Assembly: GCA_035506295.1 (NCBI GenBank)
Contig: DATJPR010000014.1
Coordinates: forward strand, 1-28,361
DNA length: 28,361 bases
Source of the DNA: DATJPR01 sp035506295
GTDB taxonomy: Bacteria > Bacteroidota > Ignavibacteria > UBA10030 > UBA6906
Direction: 5' to 3'
The translations under genes and the position numbers were made by a program. Positions 1-7,682 of this stretch are shown in pieces; position 1 is the stretch's first letter; each line of letters begins with the position of its first letter. The notes beneath the pieces were generated by a model. It saw only the letters and a program-made list of their open reading frames with translations. It had not been told where the DNA came from and searched no databases.

Positions 1-600
1 CAGCGCCTCGAGGACCGTCGGCACAAAACCGATCTTCCCTTTCCACTCAGGGGTTTCGCCGCCGGGGTCGACGGTTGTCACCAATGTCATGTCCGTCCTC
101 TTCCCCCATTCGTCCAGTTCACGTTTGTAGACCAGGTCGGCCACAGATCGTGCGCCATAGAGGACGGTGACGTCGTTGAACCGCGCCCGCAGGTCGAGGA
201 CATTCCAGATCACGGAACGAAGCGGAGGCAGAGCGATCCCGCCGGCCACGAACAGGATGTTTTTCCCCTGCCAATCTTCGAGCGGGAAGATGTTGCCGTA
301 TGGGCCCCGGAATCCCACGATTGAACCTTCCTCCTGACGCGCGAGCGCCGAGGTCACGCGCCCGACCTGGCGAAACGTGCACTCGATGTAGTCAGGTCTG
401 GTGGGCGATGAGGCGATGCAGAATGTTGCTTCGCCTTCTCCGAAGACAGAATACTCACCGAACTGCCCTGCTTTGAATGAAAATCGATCCGCATCGCCGT
501 CGCTCGCAAATTTCAATCTGAATGTCCGCACGCCCGGAGCTTCGTCCACTACGGCGTCGATGCGCATCACATACGGAAGATAGGTGTTCGGCGTACTCAT
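1..600 (-). CDS. flxA: FAD/NAD(P)-binding oxidoreductase subunit, FlxA-like (partial, 3' end outside window)
   Basis: The reading frame opens with ATG at 600-598 and runs off the left edge without a stop, giving about 200 residues. The protein belongs to the ferredoxin-NADP reductase-like family, as in the gamma subunit of sulfhydrogenase and AsrB. An N-terminal flavin-binding barrel contains the segment FCIASSP, which replaces the usual RxYSxxS. It is followed by a nucleotide-binding half that starts at FVAGGIALPP. A C-terminal [2Fe-2S] site, usual for this family, would lie beyond the edge. The start overlaps the stop of the upstream gene as ATGA, so translation is coupled. In the Flx-Hdr complex this subunit is expected to take electrons from NADH and pass them to the Fe-S subunits. 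The flxA name rests on the full gene set next to it; a hydrogenase or sulfite-reductase gamma subunit is the alternative. Confidence 0.82.
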   Translation of the reverse strand, partial: MSTPNTYLPYVMRIDAVVDEAPGVRTFRLKFASDGDADRFSFKAGQFGEYSVFGEGEATFCIASSPTRPDYIECTFRQVGRVTSALARQEEGSIVGFRGPYGNIFPLEDWQGKNILFVAGGIALPPLRSVIWNVLDLRARFNDVTVLYGARSVADLVYKRELDEWGKRTDMTLVTTVDPGGETPEWKGKIGFVPTVLEAL

Positions 601-1634
601 TGTGCACCCTTGACGGCAAGTCGTGTCGCTGCTTCTCTGATCTGTTCTTTCAGGTTCATATCTGCCGGGCACGCCCGTGAACATCGCCCGCACCCAACGC
701 ATCCCGGGAAACCCAGGCGTTCGGGTTCATACGAAAACTTATGCATCATCCGTTGACGCCAGCGATCGCTTTGCGTCGGCCGGGGGTTGTGGCCTGACGT
801 ATGAAGCGTGAAAAGGGCAAACGCGCACGAATCCCAGCACCGGAGACGCTCCCCGTTTGAGGCCGTTCCCTCATCTTCGATATCAAAACATGAGCACACA
901 GGACAGACGTACGCGCATGCGCCACATCCGAGACAGCGCAACGAGGCTTCGTTCCAGAAGGGATGATCAAATGACTTTTTAAGCTCGCCCTCAAGACCAT
1001 TGAGTTCCTCGACGAGCTCGACCACAGCCAGGTACTTCGCCTTCTCGATCACGTCCCCCTTCTCGAGTAAGGTTGCATGAAAGCCCAGAAGCTTCTCCCC
1101 TCGGTCCGTAAGGCATTCAATGCTATACCTTCCATCTCCGATTGCGGTTAGAAGTATATCGCTTCCCTTGGTGTCTCCCGGTCCTCCGCCGACAGAAGTA
1201 CAGAAGCAATCTGCATCGGATTCGGAACAACTCATGCTGATCACCGTGAGCGCGTCTCGCCGGTTCCCCACGAATGCATCCGGGATCTCGGCCGCGAAGA
1301 ACTCCACCAGCCTCTTGAATCCAGCCGCGTCGCAAGGCCTGGTGCCGAACACGACTCGTTCGGGCACATGACTAACCGACGGATCGTCAACCCGGACGCC
1401 ATCAGGCGTTCGCTCGTAGGACAGCAACCGTTCTGCTCTCGGAAAGAGAAGGCTCTTGGCGGACTCGATGGTCGGCTGAGGATCAAGGGCAATTTGATCG
1501 ACACCGGTGATTCTGGATAGGAAGAGCTTTCCGTCGATCTTTCGGGGGGCAAACAGTTCCGACCCGCCCGACATGACGGATGTCAGGAGCGTGAGAAGGT
1601 TCTGATGAGAAATGAATGTCGCTGGCGTGTTCAT
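597..1634 (-). CDS. flxB: 4Fe-4S dicluster protein, FlxB-like (HydB/AsrA-like)
   Basis: This 345-residue protein resembles the beta subunit of soluble sulfhydrogenase and AsrA. The N-terminal two thirds form the family domain, with PCDAAGF near residue 110 and a Cys-rich stretch at 136-145. The C-terminal third binds two [4Fe-4S] clusters: Cys234/237/240/244 and Cys312/315/318/322, the second in the form CVGCGRCSRACP. I chose ATG 1634 because it overlaps the upstream stop as ATGA. The open frame extends to 1886, but that extension lies inside the upstream gene and has no homologous look. The likely role is electron transfer between the flavin subunit FlxA and the rest of the Flx-Hdr complex in the cytoplasm. 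Which of the two dicluster proteins in this operon is FlxB and which is FlxC is inferred from length and similarity to HydB. Confidence 0.85.
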   Translation of the reverse strand: MNTPATFISHQNLLTLLTSVMSGGSELFAPRKIDGKLFLSRITGVDQIALDPQPTIESAKSLLFPRAERLLSYERTPDGVRVDDPSVSHVPERVVFGTRPCDAAGFKRLVEFFAAEIPDAFVGNRRDALTVISMSCSESDADCFCTSVGGGPGDTKGSDILLTAIGDGRYSIECLTDRGEKLLGFHATLLEKGDVIEKAKYLAVVELVEELNGLEGELKKSFDHPFWNEASLRCLGCGACAYVCPVCSCFDIEDEGTASNGERLRCWDSCAFALFTLHTSGHNPRPTQSDRWRQRMMHKFSYEPERLGFPGCVGCGRCSRACPADMNLKEQIREAATRLAVKGAQ

Positions 1635-2434
1635 TGGATGAACGATTCCTTGTCTTCCGTCTTGAAGGAAGAAAGCGCGGCGGGGGCATCGCACTTCATC
1701 CCTGCCTGATACCCGAACTCCCGTTCCGTTGCCTGTGTTGCCACCACGGTCAGAAGTCCAATCGGGATTCCGACAGGACACGCGGTCGTGCATGCTCCGC
1801 ATTGGACGCACCTTCCCGCCATATGCATTGCCCGGTTGAAATGCCATTCCACGATCCCGATTCCATGCGCGGCGACGCATACCCACTGAGGTTGATTATC
1901 GTCGGTGATGCACCGATCGCAATAGCAGAGAGGACAGGCGGCACGACACGCATAGCATTTGAAGCAGCGCGAGAGTTCATCATCCCAGAATGATCGTCTC
2001 TCGTTGACCGACATTCCGGCAAGCGAATCCATAATTCGTCTTGTCGGAGGCGGCAACTCCGGAGGATGGCCTGCGGCGAATGCTTCCAGGGAGGACGCGT
2101 CGGTCAAGGATCTCACACCGGCTTCATCGACAGCAAGCACGACAACTGTGCCGGCAGACAGCTGGTGCTCCGCGATGAGTTGAATGATGGAACGGACAAC
2201 GGGAGGCCTCGCAACGATCGCCGCCTTCCCCATCTTCCCAATCTCGGGTTTGGCCAGGTACACTGCGAGGTTCGCTTTGCATCGCTCGTCGAACACCAGG
2301 GAAGACACGCCGTCGGCCTCTCTGACAAACACGGGGCGCACTCGTCGTGATGTCCCCTCGCCATACCCGACCACCACATTGACGGTCCCGGCAGCCAGGA
2401 GATCCGCCGCTGCTTGTTTCAACGATTCCACCAT
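1631..2434 (-). CDS. flxC: 4Fe-4S dicluster protein, FlxC-like
   Basis: This is a 267-residue cytoplasmic iron-sulfur protein. Residues 1-125 resemble the N-terminal part of F420-reducing hydrogenase beta-type or HdrA-linked Fe-S proteins, with no predicted membrane segment. Cysteines at 147, 150, 153, 157, 160, 162 and 165 form a dense cluster motif (CFKCYACRAACP, then extra Cys). A second classic motif follows at Cys199/202/205/209 (CVQCGACTTACP). The start ATG at 2434 shares one base with the upstream stop (TGATG), and the stop overlaps the next start by four bases, so it sits inside a translationally coupled run. In the Flx-Hdr arrangement it should carry electrons between FlxA/FlxB and HdrA through FlxD. 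The extra cysteines after the first motif may bind something other than a plain [4Fe-4S] cluster; that is inference. Confidence 0.8.
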   Translation of the reverse strand: MVESLKQAAADLLAAGTVNVVVGYGEGTSRRVRPVFVREADGVSSLVFDERCKANLAVYLAKPEIGKMGKAAIVARPPVVRSIIQLIAEHQLSAGTVVVLAVDEAGVRSLTDASSLEAFAAGHPPELPPPTRRIMDSLAGMSVNERRSFWDDELSRCFKCYACRAACPLCYCDRCITDDNQPQWVCVAAHGIGIVEWHFNRAMHMAGRCVQCGACTTACPVGIPIGLLTVVATQATEREFGYQAGMKCDAPAALSSFKTEDKESFIQ

Positions 2435-2871
2435 CAGGCCACCCCCTTCCGGCGCAGCTCCGTGTACTCCGTCGCCGGACCAAGCTCGCGGATTTCACGA
2501 ACGGTGGTGTTAACGATTTCGGCCCATTTTGCACCTTCGGCGGCGGAGACCCAGGAAAATTTCACCCGGCGGACATCGAACCCGAGAAAGTCCATCATGT
2601 GCCGGAAGACGATCCAGCGCCTTCGCGCGTGGAAATTGCCTGAAGTGTAGTGGCAATCGTTCGGATGGCATCCGGAGATCAGCACGCCGTCGGCCCCCCG
2701 CTCAAAAGCCTTCAGGACGAGATTATAGTCGATGCGTCCCGTGCACGGAAAGCGCATGATGCGCACGTTGGATGCGTACTTGATTCTGCTCGTCCCGGTC
2801 AGATCTGCTCCGGCATAGGTGCACCAGTTGCAGACAAACGCGACGATCTTCGGTTCGAAGGTGGTTTCCAT
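2434..2871 (-). CDS. flxD: Hydrogenase/heterodisulfide-reductase [2Fe-2S] linker subunit, MvhD/FlxD family
   Basis: This 145-residue protein is a clear MvhD-family member. The conserved pattern is present: FVCNWCTYAGAD at 12-23 (Cys14, Cys17), FPCTGRID around Cys43, and GCHPNDCHY around Cys68/Cys73. Together these five Cys bind the [2Fe-2S] cluster of the family. MvhD links an electron-input module to HdrA in methanogens and in bacterial Hdr complexes. Here the neighbour upstream is hdrA (two-base gap) and the downstream genes are a dicluster pair and a flavin/NAD subunit rather than hydrogenase genes, so I use the flxD name. The length equals the usual 130-150 residues. There is no sign of truncation. 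Function in the cytoplasm is certain in outline; the actual electron donor is inferred from context. Confidence 0.92.
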   Translation of the reverse strand: METTFEPKIVAFVCNWCTYAGADLTGTSRIKYASNVRIMRFPCTGRIDYNLVLKAFERGADGVLISGCHPNDCHYTSGNFHARRRWIVFRHMMDFLGFDVRRVKFSWVSAAEGAKWAEIVNTTVREIRELGPATEYTELRRKGVA

Positions 2872-2873
2872 AA

Positions 2874-4871
2874 TCAGGCAAAGAGATCCATCACTTGCGC
2901 GTACATTTGTTCATGCGTATATCCCTGAAGGTCGATGGATTTCGACCGGCAGAAGGCCACGCACGTGCCGCATCCCTGACAGAGACCCGGGTTGACGCGT
3001 GCGACGGTTTTTAGCAATTTCCCGTCACGGGATTTGATCTCCTCTTTCTCGATCGCGTTGTACGGGCACGCGGTCTGACAGGTGAAGCAGCCGACACAGG
3101 TGGAGAACATCGGCGGGGCGGTCCGATTGACTACCGCGATCACCGGTTCACGGGTGAGTTCTTCATTCGAAAACAAACCGACCACTTTGCTCGCCGCGGC
3201 GGATGCCTGACCTACCGATTCCGGGATATCCTTCGGCGCCTGGCAGGCGCCCGCGAGGAAGATCCCTGCAGTGTTGGTTTCCACGGGGCGCAATTTGGGA
3301 TGCGCTTCGGAGAAGAAATGATGAGCATCATAGCTGACATGCAGCCGTTGCGCCAGCTCTTCTGCGCCGGGGTTCGAGATGCTTGCGCTCGCCAGCACCA
3401 CAAGATCGGCTTCGATTTCCACTTGCGTGCCCCCGAGTAGCGTGTCGGCTCCCTTGACGATGAGTTTCCCGTTGCGCTCATAGACGCGTGACACACGCCC
3501 TCTCACATAGCGGACGTCGTCTTCTTCAATGGCCCTTCGCACGAACTCGTCGTACCCCTTTCCCGCCGCCCGGATGTCCATATAGAAGACTGTTGCTTCG
3601 CCTTCGTGCACCTTGTGCTTGTACAACATTGCATGCTTCGCCGTGTACATGCAGCAGATCTTCGAACAGTACTCAATCCCCTTCGCCGGATCGCGCGAGC
3701 CGGCACAGGCGATGAACACGACACTTTTCGGCGTTGTGCCGTCCGACGGGCGCTTCACTTCGCCGAGCGTCGGGCCGGACGCGGAGAGGATCCGCTCGAA
3801 CTGCAGACCGGTGATCACGTCTTTGTAGACGCCATATCCATATTCGGGGAAGAACGAAGGTTCCACGACGGTGAATCCGGTGGACACGACGACGGCGCCA
3901 ACCTGCACTTCGACGATCTCATCCTTCTGGTCGAGCCTGATTGCTTCGGCAGGGCACTTCGTGACACAGAACTTGCATTTCCCTTTCAGGAAATACGAGC
4001 ACCTGCTTCTGTCGATCACCGGCTTGTTCGGTACCGCCTGCGGGAACGGCACGTAGATCGCGCTGCGGAGGCCCAGATTGACGTTGAACTCGCTGGGGAT
4101 CTTTTTGATGGGGCACGCATTCACGCATTCGCCGCATCCGGTGCAGAGATGCTCGTCGATACTCCGCGCCTTTTTCCGAATGCGTGCAGTGAAGTTGCCG
4201 ATGAATCCCGACAGCTCCTCGACTTCAGCATACGTGTAGAGTGTAATATTCGGGTGTTGTGCGACCTCCACCATGCGCGGCGTGAGAATGCACTGGGAGC
4301 AGTCGAGCGTAGGAAACGTCTCCGAAAGCTGGGACATATGCCCGCCGATCGACGGTTCGCGCTCGACGAGAACGACCTTCCTGCCGCCGTTGGCTATGTC
4401 AAGTGCCGCCTGGATGCCGGCGATGCCGCCTCCGATCACGAGCGCGGTTCGCGTCACGGGGACCTTGATCGGAAAGAGAGGAGCGTTCCGTCGCACCTTG
4501 GCCACGAGCATCGAGACAATCGCAATGGCTTTCTCGGTGGTCGCTTCCCCCTTGGGGTGCACCCAGGAGCAATGCTCCCGCAGGTTGGCCATCTCGCACA
4601 GGAAGGGATTCAGGCCGGCCTCTGCACATGCGCGACGAAACGTGGGTTCGTGCATGCGCGGGGAACAGGCGGCAACGACAACCCCGGTGAGGTCCTTTTC
4701 TTTGATCGCCGATCGGATCAAGCTTTGTCCGGGATCGGAGCACATGTATTTGTAATCCACGCTCGTGGCAACGCCCGGGATGGATGCACAGGCCTCGGCA
4801 ACGCGCGCACAATCCACGGTCGCGCCGATATTCTCTCCGCAATGACAGATGAAAACGCCTATTCGAGACAT
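2874..4871 (-). CDS. hdrA: Heterodisulfide reductase subunit A-like flavoprotein (HdrA)
   Basis: This 665-residue protein has the full HdrA layout. The N-terminal domain begins with GVFICHCGENIG and includes the ACSPRMHEPTF signature near 68-78. A thioredoxin-reductase-like FAD domain starts at GGGIAGIQAALDIA (147-160), with VEREPSIGGHMSQLSETFPTLDCSQCILTPRM split over its active region. An inserted pair of Fe-S motifs follows (CTGCGECVNACP near 243 and a CxFCVTKCP near 300). The C-terminal end holds two more [4Fe-4S] motifs, CVGCFTCQTACP and CQGCGTCVAFC. HdrA is the electron-bifurcating FAD subunit: it splits electrons between ferredoxin and the HdrBC disulfide-reducing pair. The start at ATG 4871 has AAGAAGG about nine bases upstream. 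It lies 19 bases downstream of hdrB and two bases upstream of flxD, in one operon. Confidence 0.95.
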   Translation of the reverse strand: MSRIGVFICHCGENIGATVDCARVAEACASIPGVATSVDYKYMCSDPGQSLIRSAIKEKDLTGVVVAACSPRMHEPTFRRACAEAGLNPFLCEMANLREHCSWVHPKGEATTEKAIAIVSMLVAKVRRNAPLFPIKVPVTRTALVIGGGIAGIQAALDIANGGRKVVLVEREPSIGGHMSQLSETFPTLDCSQCILTPRMVEVAQHPNITLYTYAEVEELSGFIGNFTARIRKKARSIDEHLCTGCGECVNACPIKKIPSEFNVNLGLRSAIYVPFPQAVPNKPVIDRSRCSYFLKGKCKFCVTKCPAEAIRLDQKDEIVEVQVGAVVVSTGFTVVEPSFFPEYGYGVYKDVITGLQFERILSASGPTLGEVKRPSDGTTPKSVVFIACAGSRDPAKGIEYCSKICCMYTAKHAMLYKHKVHEGEATVFYMDIRAAGKGYDEFVRRAIEEDDVRYVRGRVSRVYERNGKLIVKGADTLLGGTQVEIEADLVVLASASISNPGAEELAQRLHVSYDAHHFFSEAHPKLRPVETNTAGIFLAGACQAPKDIPESVGQASAAASKVVGLFSNEELTREPVIAVVNRTAPPMFSTCVGCFTCQTACPYNAIEKEEIKSRDGKLLKTVARVNPGLCQGCGTCVAFCRSKSIDLQGYTHEQMYAQVMDLFA

Positions 4872-4890
4872 CGCGAAAACCTTCTTCGGG

Positions 4891-5787
4891 TTAGACTGTT
4901 GCCGCAGCCTTGGGCTGAACAGCAGGTTGGGTCTTCATTTTGCCCCGCAAGGTCGACCTGACGAAGTGCCTGTGCACGCCAAGCCGCTCGGGCTCGATGC
5001 CCATGGCGAGACCGACGGCCTGCGTCACGTAGAGCACGGGGAGATCACATGTTCGACCCATGGCGCGTTCGCTTGCCGACCTCCGCATGTCCAGATTCGA
5101 ATGGCACATGGGGCAGGCCACGATGATCGCTTCTGCTCCCCGCGCTTCAGCATCAGCCAGGATCCTCCCACACAACTCACCGACCACGTCTGTTCGCGCG
5201 ACAGACAGCCCTGCACCGCAACACTCCGTCTTCATCCCCCACGGCAGCGGGGTGGCACCGATGCGTTTCATGATTTCGTCCATCGCCTGGGGATCCTCCG
5301 GTCGAGTCGAGCGGACAACGTCCGCCGGACGCACGAGCAGACACCCATAGTAGCACACGACTTTGTGCGGAAACGTCCCGGCCATTCGCGCAACAACGTC
5401 ACCGGTCAACGCTGACAAGAGAATGTCAAGAATATTGTGCAGCTGCGTCGACCCCGTATAGCTTTCTGCCATGTCGGACATGATGGAGGCGCGCAGGGAT
5501 GCATTGCGCGCGAGCGCATGCCGGGCCGTAGCCAACCGGTTGAAGCATGCGGCACAAGGCACCAGAAGGTCCGCCATCTGCTGCTGTTCCGCCCTGGCGA
5601 GAATTCGGGTTGGCAGCGTTAAGGCCAGCTTGTGGTCAAGCGAATGAGCCGCGCTGGCGCCGCAGCACTCCCACGCGTCCATCTCTTCCAGCTCGAGCCC
5701 CAGATGAGGGGCAATCGCCTTCAACGATTCAGCATATTCACGGGATGATCCCTCAAGCGAGCATCCCGGGTAGAGTCCGATGTTCAT
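4891..5787 (-). CDS. hdrB: Heterodisulfide reductase subunit B-like protein (HdrB, CCG domains)
   Basis: This 298-residue protein has the two CCG domains that bind the noncubane [4Fe-4S] clusters where the disulfide is reduced. Domain one shows Cys9 (YPGCS), Cys41-Cys42-Gly43, and Cys78/Cys81 (CAACF), matching the C-x(31-39)-CC-x(35-36)-CxxC rule. Domain two shows YYGCLLVRP, ECCGAGLS and CPMCHSNLD. The length equals normal HdrB. Its start ATG at 5787 overlaps the hdrC stop as ATGA. In methanogens the substrate is CoM-S-S-CoB. A bacterium without these thiols must use another acceptor; in sulfate reducers DsrC has been proposed, but no dsrC lies in this window. The C-terminal tail (about 15 residues rich in Lys, Ala and Gln) is not conserved-looking. 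Confidence 0.95.
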   Translation of the reverse strand: MNIGLYPGCSLEGSSREYAESLKAIAPHLGLELEEMDAWECCGASAAHSLDHKLALTLPTRILARAEQQQMADLLVPCAACFNRLATARHALARNASLRASIMSDMAESYTGSTQLHNILDILLSALTGDVVARMAGTFPHKVVCYYGCLLVRPADVVRSTRPEDPQAMDEIMKRIGATPLPWGMKTECCGAGLSVARTDVVGELCGRILADAEARGAEAIIVACPMCHSNLDMRRSASERAMGRTCDLPVLYVTQAVGLAMGIEPERLGVHRHFVRSTLRGKMKTQPAVQPKAAATV

Positions 5788-6329
5788 CGCACACTCTCTT
5801 TCCGTTCTCCACTCTTCGCCCTATGGGGGAACAATGGGAGTTTCCCCCGTCTCAGCATCGCCGGGGCGAGCATCACGTCCTGGACAAGGTGACGGGTGCG
5901 GAGTTTGTATTCTGCGATTAGCCCGATTTCCCACAGGCGGCCGAAGCGGCGGATCGTATCGAGGAACGATTGGTGAAAAGCAACGATATCCTTCCCTTTC
6001 GGATGCACGACGTTTCGCCGGATCGACTCGGCGCGCAAGGAGTCCATGACCGTGGGAAGGTCGACCTCCATCGGACATCGCGCGACGCAGGCCTGGCACG
6101 TCAGACACAGCCAGATGGCATAGCTGCCGAGCACCTTCTCATCGGTGGCAGCACGCTGCACCTGCAGGTGTCGCAAAAGAAGACTCGGAGGGTAGTCCAT
6201 CTCGCGCGCCGCCGGACAACCGGCGGAGCACTTACCGCATTGATAACAGCGTGCGACGGAGATCCCGGTCTGTTGTCTTACCAAAGCGGCAAGCGACGAT
6301 GGTTGCTGGTCGTGGGTGTGACTAGCCAT
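5784..6329 (-). CDS. hdrC: Heterodisulfide reductase subunit C-like ferredoxin (HdrC)
   Basis: This 181-residue protein is the first gene of the operon. It carries two [4Fe-4S] motifs typical of HdrC: CYQCGKCSAGCP with Cys28/31/34/38, and CLTCQACVARCPMEVDLP with Cys75/78/81/85. The rest is helical and shows the usual MDSLRAESIRR segment after the second cluster. HdrC relays electrons from HdrA to the catalytic HdrB subunit. The gene has no membrane segment, so the complex is of the soluble HdrABC type, not HdrDE. The start at ATG 6329 is the first Met before the conserved part; the ribosome site is weak (a GGAAA-like stretch nearby). A promoter should lie between 6330 and about 6600, but I could not place a convincing one. 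Confidence 0.93.
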   Translation of the reverse strand: MASHTHDQQPSSLAALVRQQTGISVARCYQCGKCSAGCPAAREMDYPPSLLLRHLQVQRAATDEKVLGSYAIWLCLTCQACVARCPMEVDLPTVMDSLRAESIRRNVVHPKGKDIVAFHQSFLDTIRRFGRLWEIGLIAEYKLRTRHLVQDVMLAPAMLRRGKLPLFPHRAKSGERKESVR

Positions 6330-6721
6330 GGAAGTTTCCGTGACAAGCGTGAGGTACCTGCGCAGGGAATACGTGCAGAGACGTTGGTGAGCCGTTCGCC
6401 GCCCGCGATGAGGGAAGGGCGCAGTATGAAACTTCGAGAGAAGGACGATTCACAAAATTCTGCCTCAGACGCGTAACGGGTCGTGAGGCCACTGTGCAGC
6501 ACGAGAGTGAGACAGGACGCTACTCTGGTAATATCGGGAATTTAAACAACAAAGCCAAGACAGGAAAGAGAAACGCACTCCGCTTGGTGACATCGCCGGT
6601 CATGATCTTAGCCGGCAGCAGACAGCCGACATTAGGGAGATCACTTTCGATGAACAAAAGCCACGGCGGTGATCTGTCTTCCGCTTACTGTCGGCTGTCT
6701 ACTGTCCGCTGTCCGCTACTC
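6330..6721. other. Intergenic region between hdrC and the outer-membrane gene, with inverted heptamer repeats
   Basis: This stretch of 392 bases holds no convincing gene. The small open frames in it lack homologous features. It must contain the promoter of the hdr-flx operon (minus strand), but no clear -35/-10 pair was found. Its right half, 6610-6717, contains two tracts of degenerate 7-base repeats in opposite orientation, annotated separately, which end directly at the stop codon of the outer-membrane gene. Confidence 0.7.
6610..6717. repeat. Inverted pair of degenerate 7-bp repeat tracts with inner stem
   Basis: At 6610-6630 there are three 7-base units: AGCCGGC, AGCAGAC and AGCCGAC. 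At 6690-6717 there are four: GTCGGCT, GTCTACT, GTCCGCT and GTCCGCT, which are the same unit in reverse complement. Counted by eye, 18 of 21 bases pair between the left tract and the first three right units. Between them AGATCAC (6638-6644) pairs perfectly with GTGATCT (6669-6675), so the whole block can fold as an interrupted long hairpin. It lies just after the stop of the minus-strand outer-membrane gene, so it could stabilise the mRNA end or act as a weak terminator; there is no U tract. Confidence 0.7.
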
Positions 6722-7312
6722 TCAGAGATTCAGCTTGTACCCGCCTCGAAGACCGATACTGCCGTTGCTTGCGATGTCAAAGTACCGGATCGAAAGATCG
6801 ACTGCTCCCTTGGGTCCGGCCGGGATTTCCATGCCGACAGAGGGAACGATGGTGAAATCGGTCTTCGATTGTGACCCGGAATAGCCAAAGCCGGCATAGC
6901 CAAATCCGGTGTAGGTGCCGCTGTACGAGGTTGATCCGAACATCAATCCCAATTCGAGATGACCATATACGCGAACGGGGCTACCTGCCTGCGATGCAAA
7001 GAGGTGGGGATAGTATTTCACACCGACGAGCAGCGGTACCCCGCCATACGACGCAGAAATTCCTGATGGAAGACTCTTGCCGCTCCATGTAAGATAGCCG
7101 ATCTTCCCGGTGATGCATGTGCCTTGCTCGGAGAAAGCATAATCAAATTCTCCCGTCCCGCCGAATCCCGTGCTCCACGCATTTCCGAAATTGCCGACAG
7201 GAAGCATGATGTCGACGCCGGCCCCGACGGACATCTGACCTTGCGCTGATGCATTCATGGATACGAGAGCAAGGAGGGCTACAAGCATTGCGCAAAAGGC
7301 GATTCTCTTCAT
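6722..7312 (-). CDS. Outer-membrane beta-barrel (porin-like) protein
   Basis: This 196-residue protein starts with a signal peptide of about 23 residues (basic MKR, hydrophobic core, ASA-Q cleavage site). The rest is rich in Gly, Ser and aromatic residues in short alternating strands, as in OMP_b-brl (8- to 10-strand barrel) proteins of Bacteroidota and relatives. The first strand reads MSVGAGVDIMLPVGNF, a typical opening of this family. The last strand ends in YKLNL, an aromatic/aliphatic beta-signal-like C-terminus expected for BAM-assisted insertion. A stretch around 138-150 has the repeated unit GFGYAGFGYSG, probably in an extracellular loop. AAGGAAA lies about eight bases before the ATG. 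The substrate or role is unknown. It is transcribed alone, with flanking genes unrelated in function. Confidence 0.82.
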   Translation of the reverse strand: MKRIAFCAMLVALLALVSMNASAQGQMSVGAGVDIMLPVGNFGNAWSTGFGGTGEFDYAFSEQGTCITGKIGYLTWSGKSLPSGISASYGGVPLLVGVKYYPHLFASQAGSPVRVYGHLELGLMFGSTSYSGTYTGFGYAGFGYSGSQSKTDFTIVPSVGMEIPAGPKGAVDLSIRYFDIASNGSIGLRGGYKLNL

Positions 7313-7682
7313 GGTTGGTTTCCTTGTTTGAGTGGTAAGGATGGTGGACTACGCAGGCCTTAGTTCAGGAAAAAGACGAGAGCGCTAACCGATAAGGTCA
7401 TCCCTTCGTTGAACCCAACCTGGACATACATGACAGGTCCTATCCTCATGACCGTCCGAGTCTTTGCGTCCTGGAGGAAGTTCTGTCTCACTAAAAATCT
7501 GCCATTTATTGAATCAGAGAAGTGATCCGGGCATCTGAGGCTATGTCGAGGCACGATGTACACCCCTTTTCCAAGTATCACGGAATCGCCGGAAGAAAAG
7601 TGACATTGCAGTAGGTGGATGGGATTCATACATTTTACAGAGCAGGACTTTATCCGCACCGGAGACTTGTCGAGCACCATCC
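7313..7682. other. Intergenic region between divergent genes
   Basis: This stretch of 370 bases separates the divergent outer-membrane gene and the sigma-factor gene. A 106-codon open frame on the minus strand (7360-7680) was judged spurious: it has no ribosome site, an atypical composition and no recognisable motif. The region holds a promoter-like site for the sigma factor at 7606-7636, annotated separately. For the left gene only a poor candidate was seen (TTGGGT, 17 bases, TTATCG on the minus strand). Confidence 0.6.
7606..7636 (+). promoter_or_regulatory. Promoter-like site upstream of ECF sigma/kinase pair
   Basis: TTGCAG (7606-7611), a 17-base spacer, then TACATT (7629-7634) followed by TT. 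This fits a sigma-70 promoter and also the Bacteroidota form TTG...TAnnTTT. The predicted transcript would begin about 40 bases before the sigma start at 7683. Evidence is by eye only. Confidence 0.4.

Noticed and set aside
1635..1886. N-terminal extension of the FlxB-like gene
   Set aside because: It lies inside flxC, is Arg-rich and lacks a ribosome site; the ATGA overlap at 1634 is a better start.
3606..4961. 451-codon open frame on the plus strand opposite hdrA
   Set aside because: It is a high-GC shadow frame: rich in Arg, His and Asp, with no domain, and it lies wholly on top of a clear HdrA gene.
6610..6717. CRISPR-like array
   Set aside because: Units are only seven bases, contiguous and degenerate, with no spacers and no cas genes near.
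7360..7680. 106-codon open frame on the minus strand before the sigma gene
   Set aside because: No ribosome site, no motif, and it overlaps the likely promoter of the sigma/kinase pair. It cannot be excluded fully.
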